DNA from: Salinivirgaceae bacterium
GTDB taxonomy: Bacteria > Bacteroidota > Bacteroidia > Bacteroidales > SZUA-534
Length of the DNA: 36,292 nucleotides
Reading direction: 5' to 3'
Assembly: GCA_016284875.1 (NCBI GenBank)
Contig: JAEEPS010000026.1
Span: 1-36,292 of the forward strand
The notes beneath the pieces are model-generated. The model saw only the letters and a list, made by a program, of their open reading frames with translations, did not search any database and was not told the DNA's origin. This document shows positions 6,351-13,825 of this stretch, one piece after another. A program made the translations under genes and the position numbers. How positions within the stretch are numbered: position 1 is the first letter of the stretch; each line of letters begins with the position of its first letter.

Positions 6351-8813
6351 ATGATAGATTATTCGAACCAAGAGAAGCCAGCCATAATAACCAAAGGCTA
6401 CACCTACACTTTTTTTGAGGTTGAGATGCGTGTGCAGCAGTACGCCAAGATGTTTCGCAACATTGAGGGCGACAAGATTGCAATTTATTCAGAAAACCGT
6501 CCAGAATGGATTTTCGCGTTCTACGCAGGCTGGCTCAACGGCAAGATTGTGGTGCCGATTGACCACACAGCCTCGATTGACGACCTTGCCTATATGCTCA
6601 ACGACAGCCGCCCTTCGGTGGTGTTCTACAGCAGCCCGAGTTGCTCAATGGTGATTGACGTCAGCCAGCAACTCAAATATTTCCCAAAATTCGTCTGCTT
6701 TGACAATTTGGATTTGTGCGAAATCTCTAAAGATGAATATGTTACGCGCGATTATCCCGACGATAAAACAGCCATAATCGTTTACACCTCGGGAACCACG
6801 GGCAGCCCCAAAGGCGTGATGCTCTCGTTTGCCAATCTGCGTGCCAACTGCATTGAGGTTAGCGGCAATGTGGATATTTACCGTCCCGATCGTAGAGTGC
6901 TGATTCTGTTGCCGTTGCATCATGTTTTGCCGCTGATGGGCTCCGTTATAATGCCGCTGTCGATTGGCGCAACGGTGGTCATGTCGCCATCGATGCAGAG
7001 TGCCGATTTGATGGAGACACTGGCCAAAAATGAAGTGGCCATAATCATCGGTGTTCCAAGGCTTTACGAGATGATTCACAAAGCCGTCTTGGCCAAAATA
7101 CAGCAAAAGGCAGTTGGACGCATTCTTTATAAATTGCTGTCAATCAGACCAAACAAGAAACTTGGGCGTGTGGTGTTCAAAAAGGTTCACCAAACGTTCG
7201 GCGGTCACATCGATATTATGGTTTGCGGTGGTGCATCGCTCCCGATTGAAACGGGGATGTTCTATAAAACATTGGGATTCACCGTTTTGGAAGGCTACGG
7301 CATGAGCGAGGCTTCGCCAATGATAACCTTCAACCGCCCAGGCCGCGAGCGTGTTGGTACACCAGGCCAAAGGCTTGAAAGTGTGCAAATTGAGATTGTC
7401 GATGGCGAAATTCTGGCCAAAGGTCCGAACATCATGCAGGGCTATTACAACCGTCCGAAGGAGACCGAGCAGATTCTTGAAGGCGGTTGGCTCCACACTG
7501 GCGATTTGGGCTATCTCGACAACGATGGCTATCTGCACATCACAGGCCGCAAGAAGGAGATTATTGTGCTGTCGAACGGCAAGAACATCAATCCCGTCGA
7601 ACTTGAGGAAAACATCATGGCAGCATCGCTGATAGTGAAGGAAGTTGCTGTAACAGAGTATAATGGAGTGTTGCACGCACTTGTGGGCATCGATTATAAC
7701 GAGGTTCATAATCTGGAGATTGACGATGTGAAAAACTATCTGAAAGAGACGTTTTTTCCCGAGTTCAACGCCCGCCAGTCGGCCTACAAGCGCGTGATGC
7801 AGTTCACGGTGATTGACGAGCCTCTACCGCGCACCAATCTGGGCAAAATCCAGCGCTTCAAACTTCAAGACATGATTAAGTCGGACACCAAAAAGCCTGT
7901 AACACAGCCCGAACCGACGTTTGAAGAGTATGTGGCAATCAAGAGATTCATTGAGGAGCAGACCAATTTTCAAGTGTCTGCCAATCAGCATATTGAATAC
8001 GACATTGCACTCGATTCGCTTGGCAAGGTGGGATTGATAGAGTTTATTCTGCAATCGTACGGCGTCACCCTCACCGACTCGGAACTGGTGGCTTTCAGCA
8101 ATTTGAAAGCGCTGGCTAGTTTTGTGGCCGAGCATAAGACAAAATTCCAGGTTGAAACGGTCAACTGGTCGCTGATTCTGAAAGAAAAAGTGCAGTTGAA
8201 ACTGCCGAAAACATCTGTCACTCAGAATATTATAAGAAATGCCAGCAAGGCGCTGTTCAAACTGATTTTCAGATTCAACGGTGAGGGCTCGGAGCAGATT
8301 CCGCAAGGACCGTGCATCATCGCGCCCAACCATCAGAGTTTTTTCGACGGACTTTTCGTGGCCTCGTTCATCAAGTCGGCCATAATGCGGAAAACCTATT
8401 TTTATGTGAAGAAAAAGCATGTCAAAGGTAAGTTCCTGCAACGGATGGCGCGTCGTAACAATGTGATTGTTATGGATTTACACAACGGTCTGAAGGAGTC
8501 GATACAGAAACTTGCCGAGTTGCTCAAGTGCGGGCGCAATGTCATCATTTTCCCCGAGGGTACGCGAACCAAAGACGGCTCGATGGGTGAGTTCAAGAAG
8601 ACTTTCGCCATATTAAGCGCCGAACTCAATGTGCCTGTTGTCCCCGTGGCCATCAGCGGCGCGTATGAGGCGCTTCCGCGAGGCAAGCATCTGCCGCGTC
8701 TGTTCTCGAAAGTCAATGTCAGATTCCTGAAACCGATTTATCCGCTGGGCCATACTTACGACTCGCTTTGCGCGACAGTCAGAAACAGTATCGGGAATTG
8801 TTTGTCGAAGTAA
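6351..8813 (+). CDS. Acyl-CoA/ACP synthetase - ACP - acyltransferase fusion
   Basis: This 820-aa protein has three domains. Residues about 10-510 are an AMP-binding acyl-activating enzyme, with the P-loop-like YTSGTTGSPKG (145-155), GYGMSEASP, and the hinge/C-terminal motif TGDLGYLDNDGYLHITGRKK. Residues about 520-600 form an acyl-carrier domain with the phosphopantetheine Ser in LDSLG (S556). Residues about 630-820 are a PlsC/LPLAT acyltransferase, with NH-x4-D (NHQSFFD, 660-666) and the substrate motif FPEGTR (E736). By analogy with E. coli Aas, which joins the same two enzymes in the opposite order, it probably activates free fatty acid, loads it on its own carrier domain and re-acylates lysophospholipid. 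The carrier-to-acyltransferase transfer is inferred. The 29 bases before the ATG contain AAAAGGAG, but too far upstream for a normal Shine-Dalgarno. Confidence 0.9.
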   Translation: MIDYSNQEKPAIITKGYTYTFFEVEMRVQQYAKMFRNIEGDKIAIYSENRPEWIFAFYAGWLNGKIVVPIDHTASIDDLAYMLNDSRPSVVFYSSPSCSMVIDVSQQLKYFPKFVCFDNLDLCEISKDEYVTRDYPDDKTAIIVYTSGTTGSPKGVMLSFANLRANCIEVSGNVDIYRPDRRVLILLPLHHVLPLMGSVIMPLSIGATVVMSPSMQSADLMETLAKNEVAIIIGVPRLYEMIHKAVLAKIQQKAVGRILYKLLSIRPNKKLGRVVFKKVHQTFGGHIDIMVCGGASLPIETGMFYKTLGFTVLEGYGMSEASPMITFNRPGRERVGTPGQRLESVQIEIVDGEILAKGPNIMQGYYNRPKETEQILEGGWLHTGDLGYLDNDGYLHITGRKKEIIVLSNGKNINPVELEENIMAASLIVKEVAVTEYNGVLHALVGIDYNEVHNLEIDDVKNYLKETFFPEFNARQSAYKRVMQFTVIDEPLPRTNLGKIQRFKLQDMIKSDTKKPVTQPEPTFEEYVAIKRFIEEQTNFQVSANQHIEYDIALDSLGKVGLIEFILQSYGVTLTDSELVAFSNLKALASFVAEHKTKFQVETVNWSLILKEKVQLKLPKTSVTQNIIRNASKALFKLIFRFNGEGSEQIPQGPCIIAPNHQSFFDGLFVASFIKSAIMRKTYFYVKKKHVKGKFLQRMARRNNVIVMDLHNGLKESIQKLAELLKCGRNVIIFPEGTRTKDGSMGEFKKTFAILSAELNVPVVPVAISGAYEALPRGKHLPRLFSKVNVRFLKPIYPLGHTYDSLCATVRNSIGNCLSK

Positions 8814-8849
8814 TTGAGTGTCAGTTTGTTCGGTGATTCATTCAATCAG

Positions 8850-8897
8850 TCCTTCACGCATTCAATCCTTCAGTTATTCAATCCTTCACGCCTTCAG
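8850..8897. repeat. Three 16-bp tandem repeats between convergent genes
   Basis: Three units, TCCTTCACGCATTCAA (8850-8865), TCCTTCAGTTATTCAA (8866-8881) and TCCTTCACGCCTTCAG (8882-8897), fill the gap between the acyl-ligase stop (8813) and the ccsBA stop (8899). Further degenerate TTCA-containing sequence lies just to the left (8836-8849). No terminator hairpin is seen in the gap. Confidence 0.7.
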
Positions 8898-8898
8898 T

Positions 8899-11103
8899 TT
8901 ATGCATAACTGTGCATTCCGCCCAGAAGGAAATTCACGCCGAAATAGGTTATCAGCACCGATAGAAAGGCCACAATCAGGAAGATATGTGCTACTATCGG
9001 TTTTTGAAGGCGAGGGAAAAGCGACGCGTGAAGCGGCATTGCGTAGATGAGCATTGTTATCAGCGCCCACACTTCCTTCGGGTCCCAGCCCCAGTAGCGG
9101 CCCCACGATTGGTTTGCCCAAATGGCGCCGATGAAGATGCCTGCCGTCAGAAGGAAAAGTGCGGGATAGAGCATCAGTCGGCTTACAACATACAGTGTCT
9201 CAACCTGTTCAGCGTTGTTTCGACCGATAATCAGTGCGGCAATGCCGTTTAGCATAAGGAACGCCAGCAGGGTGTAGGCAAGCATCAGCACGCACACGTG
9301 GATGCTCAGCAGCGGCGACGCCAGAACAGGCATCAGATGGGTGATTTGCGGATTCGACTCGCCCATCATCGACACCATCAGCGTCAGGCCCGAAATGATG
9401 TAGCCGAATGGCAAAATGAGCGCGAAACGTCTTTGTAGACAGAGAGTTAACACCATTGCGCAAGCCGACATGAATTGCATCGTTTCTGTGCCGTTTGAGA
9501 GCGGAAGATGGCCGCCAATGTAACCGCGCAGGCTGATGGCAGTCAGGTTGTAGATGAGAGCCGCAACCAAAACTGCGTTGAGCGCAATTGCGAGCGGCCT
9601 GTTGGTTGGTTTGCGGCGTGCCAGGCCAATGGTGAAGACAAAAAAGCAGATAATGCCGATGGTTGTGAGCGCCATCGCGAGTATCTTTGTCAGGTTCAGC
9701 GTGTTAAAGATGATTTCAGCCTTCATGCGGCGGGCCGATGGCAACACGGTGGCAGCCGTTTTTACCTGATACTGACCAATTTTGCCGATAATGTGCGTCA
9801 AACTGTCGTAGTTGTGGGTAAAAGCCAACTCGCCAACGTAATCCATTGATTTCTTGATAAAAAGCCATTCATCGTTGGGCATGTCGAGTGGCAGATTGTC
9901 GGCGGAACTGTACCAAACAATTTGGTTGTCAGCCAGATGCGGAAATATTTTCAGCATCTGTCCGTTGAGCAGCATCTGAATGATGTTCAGTTTTTCGTCG
10001 GCTTCGCGCCACGATTTTGCGCCAGGCACATCCTTGCCGCTGAAAATGTCGGAAACAGCATTGTCGAGTTTGCTGCCGTTTGTGATTAAATCGTTGTACG
10101 ATACATATTTGCGTCCGCCGCCGATTGAGTTTCTTGCTTCGCCTTTCAGTTTAATCATCGGCTCATCGGCCCATTGTGACGGGTTTAGAATCCAGCCGAC
10201 AAAAACCTGTTCGGCGCTCATTCCCTTATAGTTAGACTTGCCATAAAGTTTGATGCAGAAATTACGTGCCACGGTCTGAACAGGACAGATGCGACTGCCA
10301 TTGTAGGTGTGAAGCCGCCCGAAATCAGCCGCAACGGGGCGTGGAACGGTTGCGGTGCCTGCCATTGCCGAAAGGGGCAAAAGTGTAGAAAATGCTATCG
10401 CGGCAAGCGTCAATTTACTGTTTGCCAGACGTTTGAGTGTCTGGCGAAACCCTTCGCCAGGCAACAAAAGCATCAGAATCATCGATAGGAAAAGCAGCGC
10501 ATAGCCGACATAGGTGATGCCGATGCCCGCAGGGTCGTGTGACACGGACAGATAGGTGCCGTAGCCGTCGGGGTCGTAGCCTGATTGGTAGAAGCGCCAG
10601 TTGCGGTATTCGGCAATCTTGTTCATTGATACTGAAGCAGTTGTGCTGTCGCTATCGGTTTTGAATGTGATGCGGCTTACATAGTCCATCGGCGATTGAG
10701 TGCCAGGGTAAGTCTCTATCTCAAAACTATTTAACTCAATGCTGAACGGCAGTTTGATGAACTGGCCGCCATTGGAAGCGATGGCCATGTTGGCAGGCTC
10801 GTCCAACCGCACGTGAGTGGTGCCTTGAAGGCCGAAAATGTGAGTGGTGAGCGCGCCAGTAAGGATTGTCACGAGCGCCAGATGAAGCACAAAACGCACT
10901 GGTCGTGCAAACATCCGCTGACGGAAAATGTAGATTGTTCCTGCAATGGCTAATGCCGTCCAAATGGCTGAAAACCAAACTGAACCATAAATATTTTCTG
11001 AAACAAACGGCGTCCCGAACAGTTTTTCAACCACTGTTGCTGCCGCCATCACTGCCAACACCGCAATGTATGCGGTGATGATTGTTATTTTCAACGCTTT
11101 CAT
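8899..11103 (-). CDS. CcsBA-type (ResB-ResC fusion) cytochrome c biogenesis protein
   Basis: This 734-aa inner-membrane protein belongs to System II cytochrome c maturation, which carries haem across the membrane and attaches it to apocytochromes. The N-terminal third is ResB/CcsB-like, with membrane segments at about 5-25, 42-60 and 70-90, conserved-type histidines H74 and H88, and a periplasmic section. After another membrane segment (about 200-220) comes a long periplasmic region (about 250-440). The C-terminal third is CcsA-like with about six to eight segments and the WWD haem-handling motif WGRYWGWDPKEVWA at about 667-680. Fusion of the two subunits is usual in Bacteroidota and Epsilonproteobacteria. 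No apocytochrome, NrfA or thioredoxin gene lies beside it. It has its own promoter-like box directly upstream and no operon partners. Confidence 0.9.
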   Translation of the reverse strand: MKALKITIITAYIAVLAVMAAATVVEKLFGTPFVSENIYGSVWFSAIWTALAIAGTIYIFRQRMFARPVRFVLHLALVTILTGALTTHIFGLQGTTHVRLDEPANMAIASNGGQFIKLPFSIELNSFEIETYPGTQSPMDYVSRITFKTDSDSTTASVSMNKIAEYRNWRFYQSGYDPDGYGTYLSVSHDPAGIGITYVGYALLFLSMILMLLLPGEGFRQTLKRLANSKLTLAAIAFSTLLPLSAMAGTATVPRPVAADFGRLHTYNGSRICPVQTVARNFCIKLYGKSNYKGMSAEQVFVGWILNPSQWADEPMIKLKGEARNSIGGGRKYVSYNDLITNGSKLDNAVSDIFSGKDVPGAKSWREADEKLNIIQMLLNGQMLKIFPHLADNQIVWYSSADNLPLDMPNDEWLFIKKSMDYVGELAFTHNYDSLTHIIGKIGQYQVKTAATVLPSARRMKAEIIFNTLNLTKILAMALTTIGIICFFVFTIGLARRKPTNRPLAIALNAVLVAALIYNLTAISLRGYIGGHLPLSNGTETMQFMSACAMVLTLCLQRRFALILPFGYIISGLTLMVSMMGESNPQITHLMPVLASPLLSIHVCVLMLAYTLLAFLMLNGIAALIIGRNNAEQVETLYVVSRLMLYPALFLLTAGIFIGAIWANQSWGRYWGWDPKEVWALITMLIYAMPLHASLFPRLQKPIVAHIFLIVAFLSVLITYFGVNFLLGGMHSYA

Positions 11104-11110
11104 AGGATGG

Positions 11111-11118
11111 CAAAGGTA
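11111..11118 (-). promoter_or_regulatory. Candidate -7 element of ccsBA
   Basis: TACCTTTG on the minus strand matches TAnnTTTG fully, but no TTG stands at the right distance upstream. It ends only 7 bases before the ATG at 11101-11103, so the transcript would be leaderless or nearly so. The next in-frame ATG (codon 19) would cut into the first membrane segment. Confidence 0.35.
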
Positions 11119-11272
11119 ATGCTAAAATGTTTGAAAAGATAGAAATGCGGATAGTAAATGTCGCTGTAACATATTGTCTCTTGCTTATTTCAGCAAAAGT
11201 GCAAGTATTGTTTGAAACTGGCAATCGCTATTAGTGGGGATTTAGGTTTTGATTTTAGGTTGATTAGGATGG

Positions 11273-11298
11273 AAAAATCACTATAAATGATGATTTTT
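11273..11298. promoter_or_regulatory. Perfect 8-bp inverted repeat upstream of the first transferase gene
   Basis: AAAAATCA (11273-11280) and TGATTTTT (11291-11298) are exact inverted arms around a 10-base spacer. The site ends 17 bases before the -33 element of the plus-strand gene at 11368, a normal place for a regulator. One end (AAAAATCACTAT) is identical over 12 bases to the dyad beside feoAB. The rest of the 11104-11367 spacer holds no gene that I can see. Confidence 0.4.
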
Positions 11299-11315
11299 CT
11301 ACCGCCGAATCACCA

Positions 11316-11345
11316 TTGATAACACCATGCACTTTTATAATTTTG
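11316..11345 (+). promoter_or_regulatory. Promoter of the first LtaS-like transferase gene
   Basis: TTG (11316-11318), exactly 19 bases, then TAATTTTG (11338-11345) gives a textbook Bacteroidota promoter. Initiation near 11350 leaves a leader of about 18 nt before the ATG at 11368. Confidence 0.7.
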
Positions 11346-11367
11346 TGTCTTGTAGTTACATGTTGTC

Positions 11368-13809
11368 ATGAAACAAAAATTACACGATTTTGCATCGCCA
11401 TTTTGTTGGATAGCAGTGTGTTATGTTGCTGTCGTGATGGTCTTGCACTTGGTCGATACCATCATGGTTTTATCGGCAGGCAACGCGGGATTCGGCATTT
11501 TTTGCTGGTCGGTGCTGCATAATTTGGTTTCGTGCGGAGTTGTTCTGACGGGTATTCTTGCGCTTTACACAGTGTTGTTTTTTGCCAGTAGGCGTTGTGC
11601 TCTAGCGGTGACCTCGGTTGTCGTCGGAATTTTGGCTCTGACCGAAATCGGACTCGATTTTTTTGCAGCAAAAAGTGGCGTGCTTTTAGGCGATGAGATT
11701 CTGCTGCGACCGTTGGGCGAGATGGTTAACACGGTCAAGGCATCGGTTGGAAATATGCTCTGGCTCTATTTGCTTGCAGGCCTTGCGTTTATAGCGGTTG
11801 CGCCGATGCTCGTAAAGCGAATCTGCCGTTGTCGGATGCCGTTGCTTGTAACGCCTGTTGTGGCTTTGTTTTTGTTTTTGTCGATTCTCATTGTAGGCAA
11901 GTTGCCGCGCATCGAGCGGAAATCCGACAATCCCTCTGTTCAAAATTATATCACCAATAAAAGTTTGTATCTGCTGCGCAATTGTGCGTTATACGGTTTC
12001 AATCATAAGGCGTCGGTTGATTTGACTGTCGGAATTGCCACAGATACAACGCTTTTGCGAAATTTTGTGGCAGAATTTCCCGAGCGCAGGATTGAAGATG
12101 TTACTTATCCGCTTGAACGCAAACTTGTTGATGCAGAGAACACTCTGTCGCCGTTTTTTGCTGCCGATAGCATCGCGCCCAATGTGGTGTTTGTTGTGGT
12201 TGAATCGCTTGGGCGAGAATGGTCTGGGCCAAATGGCTCGAGTGTAAGTTACACACCTTTTCTCGATTCGCTGGCGGCTCACAGTCTTTATTGGCGGAAT
12301 TGTCTGGCGACCACCAAGCGCAGTTTCGGCGCGGTTCCGGCTCTCACAGGCTCGGTTCCGCACGGGCCGCGCGGTTTCCAATTTGGCAATATGCCCAACC
12401 ACAATAGCCTTATATCTGTCTTAAAAAATGCTGGCTATCAGACAAATGCTTTTTATGCCAGTGATTTTGCTTTCGATTGTGTGATGGAGTATCTCATGGC
12501 GCAACACATTGATTATATGTCAACTGACTTTCGCGATGAATGTTTCAGTCGCGATGGTAGCGGTTGGGGAACATATTGGGGCTATCATGATGAGTTTCTG
12601 TTCAGTCGAAGTATGGATGTGATTGATGCCCAGGCACGTAGGCCGATGTTCAATCTTTATGTGACCATTTCGGCTCACGACAACCTTAGCGAGAATACTC
12701 CGCATTTTGATGAAATTATGGCATCGGTTGACTCGATGATTGGCATGTTGCCTAAGGCGTCGCAAGCGGCTCAACGTAGTAATTCTCGCAGGATAGCATC
12801 AGTTGTTTATTCCGATTATGCTCTGTCGAAATTGTTTGAGTTGTATCGGCAACGCTCTGATTATCAGAATACAATATTTGTGATTACGGGCGACCATTCG
12901 GCCGAAATCGATTCGAAAAACAGATTGGGTTTTTATCATGTTCCGTTGATAATTTATTCTCCGCTATTGACGCATACTGCTGATTTCACGGCAGTTGTGA
13001 CTCATCTTGATGTTGTGCCGTCAATATTGGCATTGTTGCATAACAATTATGGAGTTTCTGTTCCCGAAACCGAGAGTTGGGCGGGGCGAGGACTTGATAC
13101 TTGCCGCCATTTCCGTAGTAATTGTCGGTTTATGCCGATGGATTACGCCCACGACATTGGTGAGATTCTTTACGATAAATATTTCTATTTCAAAGAGAAA
13201 GATGCTGTTTATGAAATCGATTCGAGTTTGAATTTCACAATGTGCAACGATGAGCAAGTTAGGGTAAAGATTATTGGCAAACTCGATATGTTCAAGCAGG
13301 TCAACAATTATATCTATTTGAACGACAGACTGATTCATTCCCCGATTTATGACCGTGGCAATTATGCTAATCTGTCGGTTGACTCAGTGGCTCCGATTGA
13401 ATGTCATGCGCAGCCGGAACCGCCGAGCAAGATTGAGCCACGAAAGTTTCCACTGATTATGGACAAGCCAATTTTCCTGCCAAGGTCGGTATCGCGGTTG
13501 CGAGTCGTTTTTTCTGCTGATATTAGCATCGAAGGTAATTTGTACAAAGACAAGCAGATGAAATTGTTTTTTGAGTGTAGTGGCCGCAACAAACAAGTTT
13601 TTGGCGAGCACATTACCAGTTTCCTAGTTGAAGAAAAAATCGATGCGGGAAAGTGGTATAAACTATTGATATCAAAAGAGTTTGACGTGGATAATGTACC
13701 TTTAGCCGACATTTCAGTTTATATTAAAACTGCAACCGACGATTGGCATTATACTAACGATAACGTGCTCAAACTTAAGAACATAAAGGTTTCGTTTGAC
13801 GGTAAATAA
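11368..13809 (+). CDS. LtaS/OpgB-like membrane phosphotransferase, paralogue 1 (Ser at the nucleophile position)
   Basis: This 813-aa protein has about five N-terminal membrane segments (residues 12-180), a periplasmic alkaline-phosphatase-superfamily domain (about 270-560) and a C-terminal beta-rich extension of about 250 residues. Metal-site motifs are VVVES (E279), ITGDHS (D509, H510) and YHVP (H524), plus TISAHD. The predicted nucleophile falls in KRSFGAVP (S319); both neighbouring paralogues have Thr there. Relatives transfer phosphoglycerol (LtaS, OpgB) or phosphoethanolamine (EptA) from phospholipid to an envelope acceptor. LTA is not expected in a Gram-negative, so the acceptor is unknown. 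Its own promoter lies directly upstream. It is convergent with the two paralogues, with 16 bases between the stops. A sulfatase of the same fold is less likely, because the CxPSR-type motif is absent. Confidence 0.85.
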   Translation: MKQKLHDFASPFCWIAVCYVAVVMVLHLVDTIMVLSAGNAGFGIFCWSVLHNLVSCGVVLTGILALYTVLFFASRRCALAVTSVVVGILALTEIGLDFFAAKSGVLLGDEILLRPLGEMVNTVKASVGNMLWLYLLAGLAFIAVAPMLVKRICRCRMPLLVTPVVALFLFLSILIVGKLPRIERKSDNPSVQNYITNKSLYLLRNCALYGFNHKASVDLTVGIATDTTLLRNFVAEFPERRIEDVTYPLERKLVDAENTLSPFFAADSIAPNVVFVVVESLGREWSGPNGSSVSYTPFLDSLAAHSLYWRNCLATTKRSFGAVPALTGSVPHGPRGFQFGNMPNHNSLISVLKNAGYQTNAFYASDFAFDCVMEYLMAQHIDYMSTDFRDECFSRDGSGWGTYWGYHDEFLFSRSMDVIDAQARRPMFNLYVTISAHDNLSENTPHFDEIMASVDSMIGMLPKASQAAQRSNSRRIASVVYSDYALSKLFELYRQRSDYQNTIFVITGDHSAEIDSKNRLGFYHVPLIIYSPLLTHTADFTAVVTHLDVVPSILALLHNNYGVSVPETESWAGRGLDTCRHFRSNCRFMPMDYAHDIGEILYDKYFYFKEKDAVYEIDSSLNFTMCNDEQVRVKIIGKLDMFKQVNNYIYLNDRLIHSPIYDRGNYANLSVDSVAPIECHAQPEPPSKIEPRKFPLIMDKPIFLPRSVSRLRVVFSADISIEGNLYKDKQMKLFFECSGRNKQVFGEHITSFLVEEKIDAGKWYKLLISKEFDVDNVPLADISVYIKTATDDWHYTNDNVLKLKNIKVSFDGK

Positions 13810-13825
13810 TCAGGTAGGCCTAAGA

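Noticed and set aside
13088..13110. A sulfatase rather than a phosphotransferase role for the three paralogues
   Set aside because: The formylglycine motif of sulfatases (C/S-x-P-x-R) is not found at the nucleophile position; the R-S/T-F/I pattern and membrane region fit the LtaS/OpgB/EptA side better.
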